The position numbers and the translations under genes were made by a program. Below, in pieces: positions 1 to 12,480 of a stretch of DNA of 64,000 bases. The notes under the pieces were generated by a model. That model saw only the letters and a program-made list of their open reading frames with translations, did not search any database and was not told the origin of the DNA. Every line of letters starts with the position of its first letter. Position 1 is the first letter of the stretch. The stretch is from Symsagittifera roscoffensis. Lineage: Eukaryota; Xenacoelomorpha; Acoela; Convolutidae. Location of the stretch: assembly GCF_963678635.1 (NCBI RefSeq), contig NC_087066.1:58112312-58176311 (forward strand). Reading direction: 5' to 3'.

Positions 1-89
1 GATTTGCAAAAATCATATGAAGAAACCATCCTAGATGAGCATTAAAAAGCCAGTTAGCAGCCTACTGAGCGTTCCCGCATCCAGTTTCA

Positions 90-1080
90 AGCGTTAATAA
101 TCGATTATATTACAATTTTAGTACCAGTCTCACTAAAATTGAGAAAAAATTAATTTTAATTAATTAATAATCGATTATAATCTCTCTTTTTAAAATTAAA
201 CTATAATTAATTATAATCCAATATAATTGATTATAATCAATTATTTATTCGTCTGTTTTTCGATACGATTATATTTAATTATAATTGAGTATAATCTATT
301 ATTTTTACTCATACTTATAGTTCATTAGTTTTGCGCAAAAATCCATTATAATCGATTATAATTGATTATAATCCCTTTTGTTTGTCCATTTCGTCTTCTA
401 AGTTGCACCTAAATTGCTTATATTTTATGCTTTTTGTAGACGTTGGTTCCTATGAAAAATGAGAAAAATATTGGTAAAGTTTCTCAGCCAATTCAAATTT
501 ATAAGGTTTTTCTTATAATTTATAAGAATCTAATAAATTTATAATTTTTTCATTTCTTCCCCATCAAAGTTGTTTTGTGATAAATATTTTCAGCTTTTTA
601 ACCACCAAAACATCAGCAAATTGATTTAGTTTCATGAGTGAACGGAAGATTTATTTGTCTTCTACCGCGGGAAACTTTCCACAAATATGAAAGGATCTCT
701 ATGAAACTTTTATTTCGTGGTGAAACTTTGTGTTCAGATGAACCAAAGTGTTCAAGAGATCTCTCTTTTAGTGATTTTCGTATTGACACAAATATAAAAG
801 CCCATAAAATATAAATAGATTATAGTTTTCGTTTTGAATTGATAAAATTTTGGCAAAATAAGAGAACATAATCGATTATAATCGATTATAATTGATATCA
901 AGGGGTTTTTGTAAGAACTCTAATCATTTATAATCGATTATAAGAGATCATAATCTCTTGGAAAATATCACGATTTTAATCAATTATAAAATCTCGTTTC
1001 GGAACACCTAGTTTTGGTAATTATAATCAACTTAAATTGTCAAAAAATCATCATAATAATCCGTAATAATCGATTACTTA
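90..1080. repeat. Dispersed TAATCGATTATAA palindromic motif cluster
   Basis: About 1 kb of AT-rich DNA in which short palindromes of the form TAATCGATTA and its variant TAATTGATTA recur many times, often in runs such as AATCGATTATAATCGATTAT. The copies are unevenly spaced and degenerate, so this is not a clean tandem satellite. TAAT/ATTA half sites facing each other resemble homeodomain dimer sites, but simple-sequence expansion explains them equally well. No coding sequence is visible. Confidence 0.6.
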
Positions 1081-2562
1081 CGCCTTAACTTGGATGCGGG
1101 TTGTCTTTAATTTACACTTTCAAACAGGCCCCTAATAGCTAGTGTGGTAAACGATAAAACGTAACTGTAGGGTAAACTAGCATAAGATTAATTGGCAGAG
1201 GGTAAATTTGTATATAGGTTGAAAACGGTATAGGGTGAATTGGCACAGGTTTATTGGAGCAGGGTAAATTGTCTTCAGCATATTATAGCTTGCACAAACT
1301 CCTAGTAATTTTATAAATCACTTTGAGAAACTTTTTGTTCAGCTCCTTGGAAAATTTGTCTAAAGCTCAGAAAATGTCATGCTTTGGCTTCTCCATTAAC
1401 ACTTAATAAAGCTAACTATGTGTTAACTTTGTGTCTGAAGTCAGTGTTAAATGGCTACTCATCAAAACAGCTTTTTTTCTGTTTTGCTCTGGGTAGCGAA
1501 ATTCAGTGTGATCTACATTTTTTTATGCTGCAATTTTCTTGCTGCAACCTATATATACTATCTTACAATACATAAAATGAAGATCTTGGCATTTTTTTTT
1601 AAAAAAAATCTTAAGCGCACTCCATTTTTTAGTTCGAAGTTTTGGTACTTTTTGTCTAAATATCCTACCTTTAACAAACCGAACTTGTATGAAAACGTCA
1701 TTAGTTAATAGGGAAAATAAATTGAGCAATGAGATTTTTTGCACAAAAAACTTTAAATAATCTACTGGCTGATAAAAGTACAGAAATGGGAGAAAAATTG
1801 TTTCGTTTTGTTTCCAAATTAAGACATGAACGTCTGTTTTCTTCACATTCTTGACTTTTTTCCTGCCACTAATGAAAAGAAAAGCCTAAAATTTTGACAG
1901 ATCGGTGCTGAAACTATTTTAAAAGTTCTGGCTGGATCGAAATTGATCTTTTAAAAAAGTTTCGAAAATGTTTTGTTATGATTTTTGTTTTCGACTTTGA
2001 AATAGTTTTTGCCATAGTAACTGTGAGTTTTTTTTCTGTGCTATCTAAACAATGAAGGACTCCTCTTATTATTTTTTTTGCCTCTGCACTATAGTTTCGT
2101 GTTATCGTCAGTTTTTTGCTCAATAGCTTCAAATTTCATTGGCGGATACATTTTGACGAAAAACGAGAAAGAGGCATTTGCCAAAAAAAGATATAAATAA
2201 AATACATGAACTTTTCTCCCCTCCTTTGGCAATTTCAACGGCTGACTGCCTAAAAAGTCCTCCTTTTGGTACCATTTTTGGACATCCATTTTCAGTGACT
2301 TTTCAGTTTTTTCTAAGAACATCTTCAGCGACAAAGCATGCCTTAATTGAGGAGAATCGCGCGCCGAAAGAGGTCAAAGCATTGTTTTTTGTACTTAAAT
2401 GGTTATTTAAGCAGCATTTTAATCAGCGAAATCTCAGCACATAAACGGTCCATTTATTGTTTTTTTTTTATTGAAACCAACACAGCCACAACAGTTTTCA
2501 AACATCACCTGAGATGAATTCGAGACTCATTAATATCTGTAATACCTCTGTGTGAGTTTTAG
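1081..2562. other. Intergenic DNA, no gene recognised
   Basis: AT-rich sequence with several short open frames and no recognisable protein. A weak degenerate repeat built on AGGGTAAAtt(g/t)gca occurs at about 1165-1275. The end of the stretch, TGTGTGAGTTTTAG at 2549-2562, makes a reasonable splice acceptor for the exon that follows, so undetected upstream exons of that gene may lie here. Confidence 0.4.
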
Positions 2563-3116
2563 ATTGATACAAACAGTGGCCAAAGTTACTTCAAAAATTC
2601 ACCTTTGAAAAGAAAATCAACTGCAGATAAAACACAGAGAAGCAAATCAGCTTCAGCATGTATAGAACGAAAAGCAACACAACAACAGTTCTTTGTACTT
2701 TCTAAACTCTGCGCAGTTAATACACTACACGACAGTAAAAAGCCGAACGAAGTTGTTCGAAGATCCCAATCAATGGCATCGGCCGAAGTGCCCCCGACGC
2801 CGAATCAGTCTTCTGCGGTCGGGGCCGATCTGGACTACCACCGAATCAAAACTCCGAAGTTGACAGGGCGACTGCACAACACGAGTTGGAGTCACTCGCA
2901 GTCGTACGGGGAGAATGAAATAAATCTTCCTGATTGGTTGAGCGACCGAGAACGAACGACAGTTGTACGAAGTGTGCCGAAGCTTAAACTGCATGAAGAA
3001 GAGTTCGCACAGAGCCCGCGAACAGTAGCGTACGTAAATTGTCTGTTACAGAATCACAACAAAATATGTCGAAATTCGTCGAAAATCCCTACAACATCAG
3101 TAAAAAAAAACTTGAA
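2563..3116 (+). CDS. Hypothetical multi-exon gene, upstream exon
   Basis: Open frame from an acceptor (TTTTAG, AG at 2561-2562) to a donor (GTAGGA at 3117). The in-frame TAG just upstream is the acceptor itself, and no convincing initiator Met lies at the exon start, so this is probably not the first exon. The protein is polar and basic, rich in Ser, Lys, Thr and Gln, with segments such as KRKSTADKTQRSKSASA and LPDWLSDRERTTVV. Base composition is closer to balanced than the flanks, as expected of coding DNA. The exon ends with two bases of a codon; joined to the single base that opens the next exon they give a Lys codon and keep the frame. I do not recognise the family. Confidence 0.6.
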
Positions 3117-3341
3117 GTAGGATTTTCAATTGAAAACATTTGATGTTTTCTCTTTTGTTGATTCTTTTTTTCAATTCGTTAAAAAAAGCACTAAAGAGAG
3201 ACCGTTTAAATGGCGAGGGGGTCGAGTCCTTGAAAAAATGCATACCCCCTAAATTAGCCCCTGTTATCCATAATTCTTGGAATTTTGAACGGTTTTCTAT
3301 AACTTTCTCTGTCTGTTTTTAATAATTTTGATTTTCAAAAG

Positions 3342-3527
3342 ATACACCCACCAGCAGAACCTGACTCAGTACGAGCAGCATCAGCAGCAGCAGCTGCAGC
3401 CCCAGTTCCGACTAGTCTACCCCAGACACATGCTCTCCTCCCTGCGGAAGGTCACTGGGCTGAACAACTTCATAGTGCAGCCCAATGCAGTCGCACCCAC
3501 TCCCGAGGAAAGATTCAACATCACCAG
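3342..3527 (+). CDS. Hypothetical multi-exon gene, internal exon
   Basis: A 186-base internal exon between an acceptor ending TTTTCAAAAG (AG at 3340-3341) and a donor GTATAC at 3528. It encodes a Gln-rich stretch (HQQNLTQYEQHQQQQLQPQ) followed by a more ordered-looking segment (FRLVYPRHMLSSLRKVTG). Its last two bases AG join the first base G of the next exon to give Arg, so both junctions are phase-consistent. The preceding intron is 225 bases and the following one 906 bases. The 5' splice site rather than the ORF end was chosen because reading on leads into a Gly/Arg tail and a stop 40 bases later. Confidence 0.65.
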
Positions 3528-4433
3528 GTATACCAGTAGCGTACCGAGGGGAAGGGGGGGCGACTAACTCCCTCCCTCCCTCCTCAATTCTGGTTGCCGA
3601 ACTTTCCCTAAGGGTCCCCCATTGGTATATTTGTACGACATCCAATTTTTGCTAACCAATCTCAAAATGCTTCGGCGCCAATATGAATAATTTTGAGTGG
3701 TGAGTGGTCAAAATTTTCCAAAAAGTACCTAAAAACGCCTTTTTTAACCTGTTTTTAAAGAATGTGCCAGCGGGGCAGAAAATTTTTGACAAAATAGGGT
3801 CAGTATAGTGTTTTCAGAGAGCTCGAAAATGAAATTGTTCGAGATAAAAAAAAAAGGTCGGCAAAATTTCCAAAATTTTTCGAAAAACCGCCCCCAAAAA
3901 AATTTCTGCACACGCCACAGAGTTAAACTATACTACTATACTCTGTTTCAATTGGGGGGATCACCTGCCACACCGGGGAAGGGCGGGGGTTAATTTATTG
4001 ACAGGCAATCAAAATCCGCAATGATTGTAATACAAACATTTGAAAACTTTATTCTATTGTCAATAAGTCAATAAGTAAAAGAGTAAAACCTTTGCTCAGC
4101 ATAAATTCGAGATTTTTGTGAGAGATTGCTGATATGCTTCAAAATTGTTTTAGTTAAGACCGTTTATCCACGGGGGAAAGGACCAACACAAGAGCTGTAC
4201 AGCTCATCACGGCGAACCGCTGTTGTGCCCCTGTTTAAGAACTACATACTATTTTTTTTTGGTTATTTTTCTGGGCTGGGTAAAGTTGCTTAACCCTCAA
4301 GCAACGAGCACGGATCATGGTGTTTCAGCCAAGTTCTACGTGAAGTCGTTTCTCATCCGTTCAAAAATACCAAACCTTTTTTTCAAGTTTTATGCATAGG
4401 TGGGAGCATTAACCTTAACTTTTGCCTTTTTAG

Positions 4434-6222
4434 GGAACTAATTGTCAAATCAAGTGCGCCCAAAATTGACTCGGGCTATGCTGCACACGTTTCTCACAGG
4501 CCTGAATTCGCAGAAAAACAATTCCACCAGACCATAAACGGCGCCTACGTCCCTACTGGGGATCCTGTTAGAGACCGGGAGAGACAACGCCCCCCGAAAA
4601 CAGAAGAAAGTGGATACAACCTACAGAGATCCCAGACAGTGCCTGATGATCTTCTTCTATCCGATTTCGAAGACTTGGATCTCGAGGAGCTGCAGAATGA
4701 CATAATCTTCACCAAAGATTACTTCGAGGCGCTTGACAGTCCGATGCGACAAAGCCTACTCAGACTAAAAGAAAGAAAGACGAAAGAAAGGTATGCTTTC
4801 AAAGAGAAGAATGTACAGCGTGTAAAAACAAGAGAGTACTTACAAAAACAGCTTACAAGAACTAATTACATTTCAAGCTCGCTTGGAGTCTTGATGGCTT
4901 CCGGCGACCAGTCAGTTTTCGAACGAGATCTGACTTGGAAAACGGCCAGAAAAATTGAGATTCTTAGAAACAAAAGTCGAAGTACACCACTGGTTCCATA
5001 TGGTATACTCTACCCTAGAATTGGAGGAATAACCCGATTCCAGGGTAGACCAACTAAGGGTGAAATATCCCTGATTGAAAAGAGAGTAGGAAATATGAGC
5101 AAAACCTTTTTGGATAACAAGGAAAATATCAAGGCTTGGAAAGCTTCGGATGAGCCGATTTCGACAGCAATTCCAAACGAGGACGACGAAAGTCGAAATT
5201 TGAGTTCGTTGGATGTTTTGAGTCCCGAGGAACGCCGACAATACGCCGAGGATGAAGCAAAAGTTAGTCGCATAAGACATTCTTTCGAAAAACTTCCAAA
5301 TATAGATAAAAAGACAGCTGAAATAATGGCACGACAGATAACGGAAGACGAACGAAGAGAGTTCGGATATAATCCGAATCAATTTGACAACATAAGTTTG
5401 AACGGTGAGAATAGAATTGAACCAAGAAGAGGCAAAGCTCCGACAGGCACGTTATTTAAGTCAAACTTAGTACAACGAAACAAACCAAAAGAACCGACTA
5501 GTAGTTCGGATCAATTCGGTTTGGGCAAAACTGCAGCACCGCCGAAAGATCCAAATGCTCGAAAACTGGCTCGGAAGCCACCCAAAACTCGACCAGCGTT
5601 CCCGGCGAAGCAAAAGTTAGCAAAATTCAACATGGATGCTCCGCCGGCGACGCCGAGCGAGTCAAAACGAGAGCCGAAAGATGATTCAGCCGACTCGAAC
5701 AAAGTGTTCATTACGCAGCCGAGAGAAATCAGTAATGTAGAAGGAACTGAGCCCGGGCCTGATGACAAAGCACGAGCTATTTCGTCAAGTGGTCGAAAGT
5801 CTGTTTCTTTTGATGACGAAGTAGAGACGAAATCAATTGACGAGAATGAAGGTGTTTCAGCCGACGAGCCGAAAGCGTCCCTAGCCGAAAATCAGAATAT
5901 ATCCGATGAATTGGGTTCTACCTCAACTGAGACTAAAGACACAAATGAAAATGAGAAAGTTTCTCCGTCTAGCGAAAAAGAAGCCAGCTTAGCTGAAACC
6001 GATACAAGCACAACTGCTGCGGAATCAGCTCAAAGTGAGTCTAATTTTCCTAATAAGGATATAAACGACACATCGGAACCGACGCTAAATGAGTCTGATG
6101 TTCAAAAAGACGACGGTAAAATAATTGAAGCTGACAAAGAAGTTCAGGCTGAAAAAGTTCAGGCTGAAGAAACGGATGATGAAAACTATTTGAAAACTAT
6201 CACAGAATCGAACCATGAATGA
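4434..6222 (+). CDS. Hypothetical multi-exon gene, last exon, ~595 codons
   Basis: The terminal exon follows a strong pyrimidine-rich acceptor (CCTTTTTAG, AG at 4432-4433) and runs to TGA at 6220-6222. The first ~330 residues look folded or helical and charged: an acidic LSDFEDLDLEELQ segment, a basic helix around ERKTKERYAFKEKNVQ, and a well-ordered LVPYGILYPRIGG block. The last ~260 residues are low-complexity and acidic, rich in Glu, Asp, Ser and Thr, with a Lys/Pro-rich patch before them. No membrane segment, signal peptide or catalytic motif is visible. With the two upstream exons the product is at least 840 residues. I cannot assign a family; an intracellular scaffold or cytoskeletal protein would fit the composition, but that is a guess. 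A weak poly(A) signal, ATAAAA, follows at about 6234. Confidence 0.75.
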
Positions 6223-7679
6223 TTAATTTTTGTATAAAATACATTTTAAGTTGTGATACTTCCCAGTTTTTGCGTCTATGAAAGTTTTTGTTTGTTTAAA
6301 ATTACTACTGTAGAGGTGTTAAGAGCTTTTTTAAACTGACTTTGCAATCTAGTTTTGCATTTGATGGCAGAACCAACACCCGGGTTGAGGTGGTCGATTT
6401 TTTTATCGATCGCATGGGTTGAACGATGTCATCGAACCAGTTTATATAGGTCGATAAAAACCCAAGGTCGGCCAAATTCGATACACAAGTCAAACAAATC
6501 CGAACTCAGAACAAATCCGAACTCAACTTTAATCAGCTCCCCGAACTGTTAAAATGAAAAAAGAAAAAAACTTGAATTGATTTGTTTAAAAACCGTAAAC
6601 GTGATAATGGCATCCGCTAAAGTGATTCGGATGGAGATGTTTTTCCCAACCAAATTCAGTTGCTCGCAGAAAAGACTTACAGGGTCGAAAGATATATCAT
6701 TCTAAGCTCTTTTGCCTATTGTTTTAGATGAAAAGAAATGATCCAATAAAACTTGGCAAAAAGTTGTTCGGAACACTTTTGAATTTCAGACATTTCAGGC
6801 CTAATCTCCATTTTCTTTTTTTCGTCATTTCGCAAATTTGAACAAGGATTTACTGTGCAAGGCTACTGTGCAAAGAGCACAGAATGTTCCGACCACAATT
6901 TTAAAAAAAACAACCAAGTGTTTTCAAATTATTGTTTTTTTTTTGGCAAGGAGCGATAAAATGAGCTGAACAAAAAAAACTGGGGCCTAGATATATTCGA
7001 CAGCCATACTAAAATAAGCAAATTGAAAAACAGTTTTTGTAGAAAAATTATTAGAAAACGAAAAAAAAATCAAACAAAAACTTTCGAAAAAACTGAATTT
7101 TTTTGACTTTTTTAAAAAGTTGATTCCAAAAACGCGCTAAAATATTCAAAGCAAACTATCATTACCCAAGTAAAATTAAGTTCTTAGCCTTTAAATTAGG
7201 CTATTGTAACCTTTTATGCAAAAAATCAATTGAAATAAAACTGCTCGCTCGCTTCAGTCGCTGCATTGAAGAACTTTATAGAGTTTTTTTAATGTGGTTC
7301 GAATCACGACTGTATGGGCTTTAATATGATGTATCACTCAACCCAGTCCAATGATTATTTGTGGTACTTGGAAAACAAAAAGAAATAACTAAAACACATC
7401 CGAATACAAGTCCTCCCCATTTTTTAAATGATCGGAACAAAAACCGAAAAACCAAAAAAAAACATATATAATGCAAAATTTTTGGCAAAAATAGTGATTA
7501 GTTTTTTAGATGGACTAAATTTCAAGGTGGTGAAATGATTTAAAAAACTGAGTTACCAAGGGAAGTTTTATTTCAAACAATTTTTTAATAAATGTAGTCC
7601 GAAAAGGATGCTGCATCAGCTTGCCATTAACTTTGACTGATGTAATTTCATAATTTCAACTATTATGTTTCCTTACAAA
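6223..7679. other. Intergenic DNA, no gene recognised
   Basis: AT-rich sequence with no supported ORF. A segment at about 6862-6925 (ctactgtgcaaagagcacag, then aatgttccga) is related to one at about 14570-14630, so a low-copy dispersed repeat is present. Homopolymer A and T runs are frequent. A short direct duplication of CAAATCCGAACTCA lies at about 6497-6530. Confidence 0.4.
6862..6925. repeat. Dispersed repeat copy, related to 14570-14630
   Basis: Contains GGCTACTGTGCAAAGAGCACAGAATGTTCCGA-like sequence; the same pattern with a few substitutions recurs near 14570. The core GTGCAAAGAGCAC is an imperfect palindrome. Two copies only are seen here. Confidence 0.45.
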
Positions 7680-10600
7680 GCTCTAAATCAGAAGCTCAAA
7701 ATCAGGAACTCAAAGCCAGTAGCTCTAAAATAGAAGCGTAAAATTGGTTGCTCAGAGTCAGTAGCTCAAAACTCATTAGCTCAAAATCAATAGCTCGGAA
7801 TCAAAAATTCAAAACCAGAAGCTCAAAATTGATAGTTCAAAAAATTAGCACCTGAAACGCAGTAGCTCAAAATCGTAGCTCAAAATCAGTAGCTCAAACA
7901 GAGTAGCTCAAAATTAATTGCAGAAAAGCGGCAGCTCAAATCACCAGCTAAAAATTAGAAGCTCAAAATTGAAGTTCGGAGTCAGCAGCACAAACTTAGT
8001 AGCAAAAAGTCATTAGCTCAAAATTGGTAGCTCAAAATCAGTAGCTCAGAATCATAGCTGAAAATCAACCCTCAAAAATGTTAGCACAAATCTTTAGCTC
8101 AAAGTCATAAGCTCAGAATCAGAAATGCAAAATCAAAAGCTCAAAACTAGCAGCTAAAATTTGCCCTTCAAAATCAGTAACTCAAATTGGTAGCTCAAAA
8201 TCAATAGATCAAAATCAGTAGCTCAAAATTATCAGCAGAAAATTGACTGCTCGAAGTCACCAGCTCAAAAGTATGAGCTTAAAATCTTTAGCTAAAAAAC
8301 AGAAATTCAATTTCAAAAGCTCAAGTTTGGTAGCTCAAATTCCTAAAACCAAAATCAGTAGCTCAAAACTGGTAGCTAAAAATCAGTAGATCAAAATCAG
8401 TAGCTCAAAATCCTTAGCTTAAAATCTTTAGCTCAAAATCAAAAACTCAAATTCAAAAGCAGAAATTTGGTGAATTAAAAATCAGCAGCACAAAATCAGT
8501 AGCTCAAAATCAATAGCTTAAAATCAGTAGCTCAAAATCCTTAGCTCAATTTCAAAAGCCCAAAATCAGTAGCACAAAATCACTAACTCAAAATGAGTAG
8601 CTCAAACTAGGTAGCTCAAAATCATTAGCATAAAATCATTAGCTCAAAATCAATAGCTTGGGTTCCGAAATTCAAAATCAGAAGCTCAAAATCGGTAATT
8701 CAAAATTAGCATCTCAAAAATAGTAGCTCAAATTCCTAGCTCAAAATCAGTAGCTCAAAATCAGTGGCTCAGAATCATTAGCAGAAAAGTGGCAGCTCAA
8801 AATCACCAGCTCAAAAACAATAGCTTAAAATCTTTAGCTCAAAATCATAAATTCAATATCAAAAGCAGAAACTTGATAGCTTAAAATTACAGCCCCAACT
8901 CAGTAGCTCAAAACCTTTAGCTCAAAAATGCTCAAAACCAGAAAATTAAAATCAAAACATGAAAATTGGTAGCTTAAAATCAGCAACTCAAAATCAGTTG
9001 CTCAAATTTGGTAGCTCAAAATCAGTAGATCAAAATCAGTAGCTCAAAATCGTTAGCACAAAATTGGCTGCCCAAAATCACCAGCTCAAAAACATTAGCT
9101 TAAAACCTTTAGCTCAAAACCAAAAACTAAAATCAAAACCTGAAACTTGGTAGCTCAAAATCAGTAGATCAAAATCAGTGGCTCAAAATCTTTAGCTCAT
9201 TGTCATGAGCCCTAAGGTTTTAGCTCAAAACTGGTAGCTGAAAATCATTAGCACAAAATCATTAATTCAAAATTAGTAGCTCAAAATTAGTAGAACAAAA
9301 TCATTAGCTTAAAATCAGTAGCTTGGGTTCCCAAATCGAAAATCAGAAGCTCAAAGTCGGTAATTCAAAATTAGTAACTCAAAATCCGTAGCTCAAATTC
9401 GCAGCTCAAAATCAATGGCTCAAAATCACCAGCTCGAAAGCATTAGCTCAAATGGATTAGCTCAAAATTAATCAAAATCAGAAAATTATAATCAAAAACT
9501 GCAATTTGATAGCTCAAAATCACCTGCTCAAAAGCAGAAGCTCAAAATTGGTAGCTCAGAGTCAGTAGCACAAACTCAGAAGCACAATAACATTAGCTCA
9601 AAATTGGTAGCTCAAAATCATTAGCTCAAACTCATTACCTCAGCTTCAGAAGCTCAGAATCAGAAATGCAAAATCAGAAGCTGAAAAGAAGTAGCTAAAA
9701 ATTAGCACTTGAAAATCAGTGACTCAAATTGGAAGCTCAAAATCAGTAGCTCAAAATCTTCAGCACATAATCGACTGCCCAAAACCACCAGCTCAAAAAC
9801 ATTATCTTAAAATCTTTAGCTCAAAATCAGAAACTCAATATCAAAAGCAGAAACTTGGTAGCTCAAAATCAGCAGCCCAAATTCAGCAGCGTAAAGATAG
9901 TAGCTCAAAATCAGTAGCTCAAAATCCTTAGCTCAAACTCATTAGCTTAAAATTAAAAGCTCAAAATCAGAAATTCAAAATCGAAAGCTGAAACTTGGTA
10001 GCTGAAAATCACTAGCCCAAAATTAGTTGCTGAAAATTGGTAGCTCAAATAAGTAGCACAAAATCATTAACTCAATCAAACCAAAAGTTAAAACTTTGTA
10101 GCTCAAAATCACCAGCTTAAAAGCAGAAGATCCAAATCGGTAGCTCAAAATCATTAGCTCAAATTCAGTAGCTCAGAACCAGAATTTCAAATTCAGGAGC
10201 TAAAAATTAGTAGCTTAAAGTCACCGGCTGCCCAAAATCACCAGCTCAAAAGTATGAGCTGAAAATTTCTAGCTCAAAAGCAGAAATTCAATTTCAATAG
10301 CTGAAATTTGGTATTTCAAAATCAGCAGCCCAAAACCAAATGCCCAAAAATGGTAGCTCAAAATCAGTAAATCAAAATCAGTAGCTCAAAATCATTAGCA
10401 CAAAATCGGCTGCCCAAAATCACTAGCTCAAAAGTTTGAGCTTAAAATTTTTAGCTCAAAAACGGAAATTCAAAAGCATTAGTTCAAAAGTTTTAGCTCG
10501 AAATTGTTTAAAACTAGAAATGTATAATCAAAAGCTGAAACTTGGCAGCTCAAAATCAGTAGCTCAAAATCAATAGCTCAGAATAAAACATTTTAAATCA

Positions 10601-10715
10601 AAAGTTGAAACTTGGCAGCTCGAAATCAGCAGCCCAAAATCAGTAGCTCAAAATCATTAGCAGAAACTCGGCAGCTTAAAGTCAGCAGCTCAAAAGCAGA
10701 TATTGAAAAGCAGAT
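7680..10715 (+). repeat. Degenerate ~14-base minisatellite array, consensus AGCTCAAAATCAGT
   Basis: About 3 kb made almost entirely of variants of AGCTCAAAATCAGT. Adjacent AGCTC cores are most often 14 bases apart, with 13, 15 and 16 also common, so the reading frame is not held. Variants replace CAGT by CATT, CTTT, CACC, or turn the core into AGCACAAA, AGCTTAAA or ATTCAAAA. Higher-order blocks recur, for example units ending in CACCAGCTC or GCAGAAACTTGG. The plus strand is strongly A-rich and T-poor in each unit. Short ORFs inside (SSKSVAQN-type peptides) are by-products of the repeat. No terminal inverted repeats or flanking ORF tie it to a transposon. Confidence 0.9.
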
Positions 10716-11754
10716 GCAAGGTATTCAGTTCTTGCAAGGTATTCAAAAAAACAAAAAGAGAAGAGAACTGTGTACTGTGTATGGATTCTTCTGCTGCCGT
10801 ACTTGCAAAAGCTTTATTTACTTGCAAAATTTTATTTGAAATCTACCAAAAGTTCAATTTTAGAAATTTTCAATTTTTTCAATCAAAATGATTCAAATAC
10901 ACAAAACAAATTATACAAAAAGAGACATGATTTTGTTAGTTTTTCAACACTGAAAAAGTAGTTTTATCGCGTTTTTTGCTTCAATTTTTTTAAAAAAAAC
11001 AATGCAATCAAAATTTAATTAAAACCAAAATCTAACTCAAATTTTTAAATTTTCAATATATGGGCTATAAAAACTGTAATTTCGACTACAAAAGCAGAGT
11101 TTTTTTGTTGATATAACCGTAACAAAACGTGCTCAGAAACCTTCTTAGGGGATAATTGGTCACCTACCGCACTTCCACCCCGCTCCGCCTTGGCCGCTTT
11201 CCACGGCACTCTACCGCAGAAAAAAAAATTTGGCAAAAAATTCTGATCTGACATAAAGAAAAACTCAACAATTGAACTTGAATTTCAAAATAAGCTTGAA
11301 AAAAATTGTTCAAATTTACATCAAATCTAAAACAGAGACTCAATTTGTTTCCCGGCTATTATTCTACATGGCACCGGAATAACATTTACAAATAATAGTA
11401 GTCAATTAACCGTAGAGTTGAGTCAATAATAACAAAAATCCAAAAATTCAAGTTAATCTCCATATAGTCTATAAAATTCTACCTCCATATAGTCTAAGAA
11501 AATACTTCCTTAAATTAATATGGTGCACTTTTTCTCCGAATTTCTCAATCAAAAATTTACCCCGAAAATGGTCATTTTGGTTGTTTAATTAATCAAAAAT
11601 TATTCTAAATCTACTCTGTTAGCTGATCAGAAAGTTATAAAAGATCAAGAAGGAGCTTCCTACACAGCCCAACAAAGTTCTAGAGGGTTTAAATCTCCAG
11701 AAATTAGTGCAAAAGGTTTAAAATTTATTTTTTCAGCAATAGTTTTGTGTTCAA
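10716..11754. other. Intergenic DNA, no gene recognised
   Basis: AT-rich with a short tandem copy of GCAAGGTATTCA near 10717-10748 and one distinct GC-rich patch at about 11155-11220 (accgcacttccaccccgctc and on) with no coding signal. No supported gene. Confidence 0.35.
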
Positions 11755-12480
11755 AGATTTCTGACCACCAAGGTTACTTGGTAAAAATGTTTAATGTTTG
11801 TTTGTCTGAAACATTCTAAGCTGCTTTTGCTGTTTATTTTTTTGTTGTCAATAAAAACATACCTTTTTTCGTTAATTTGGTCGAAAAACTGCAAAAAAAA
11901 ACCATACCGTGGAATTTGTGATAGAAAATTTAGCCAACTTTTTCTTTGCGCGGATGCAAATCTGTAAAATTGAAACACTTTTCAGTGTTTTGAGCAAAAC
12001 TATATGTGATAGTCGTAAAATTTAGACAAAAAATGTGCAAAAAAAACAAAAAAAAATCACATTTATTGACTATCAAGCTAAATTAATTTCTCTTAAACGG
12101 GTTTTTGCGTTTACAGGACAAATTTTGAAGATTTATGCACTCACTTTTGTTTTTTTTACTTCTCAGTCTCCAAAAAAAGTAAATAAAAAAGTACTGTTTC
12201 CGGCCAAAAATTGACTTTTTTCTCTATCCCTGCTACTGATAATCCTTGAAAAAATCAGAAAAAAATTCCCAAACGAAGTCTAAACATATTCTAAGCCAAG
12301 TCTGAAAATAGTCCCATACAAAGTTGACCACAGTCGCGAAATTTACTCGATTGTCTTTTAAGATCTGCAACTGCAGGGTTGCTGAATACTAAATGACTCT
12401 TTTTAATTGTCACTAAATCAGATATTTTTATCTGAACCACTTAATTGTGAAATTCAATAATTGATAACGATTGCAAAATT
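11755..12480 (+). repeat. Diverged direct repeat, copy 1
   Basis: The first of three related segments. It shares with the copies at 13480 and 13925 the blocks CCGTGGAA(T/C)TTGTGAT, TTTGCGCGGATG, TTTACAGGACAAATTTTGAA, GAAGATTTATGCACT, TTTCCGGC, CTAAACATATTCT and GATCTGCAACTGCAGGGTTG. It opens with CACCAAGGTTACTTGG, which reappears at the far end of copy 3. No protein is encoded; a non-autonomous element or a segmental triplication would both fit. Confidence 0.65.

Noticed and set aside
2178-2444. 88-codon plus-strand ORF as a 5' exon of the host gene
   Set aside because: No ATG at the start, AT-driven composition, and no donor that joins in phase was found.
9719-9931. 70-codon ORF in the repeat array encoding SSKSVAQN-type repeats
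   Set aside because: Peptide is a by-product of the 14-base unit; frame is not kept along the array.
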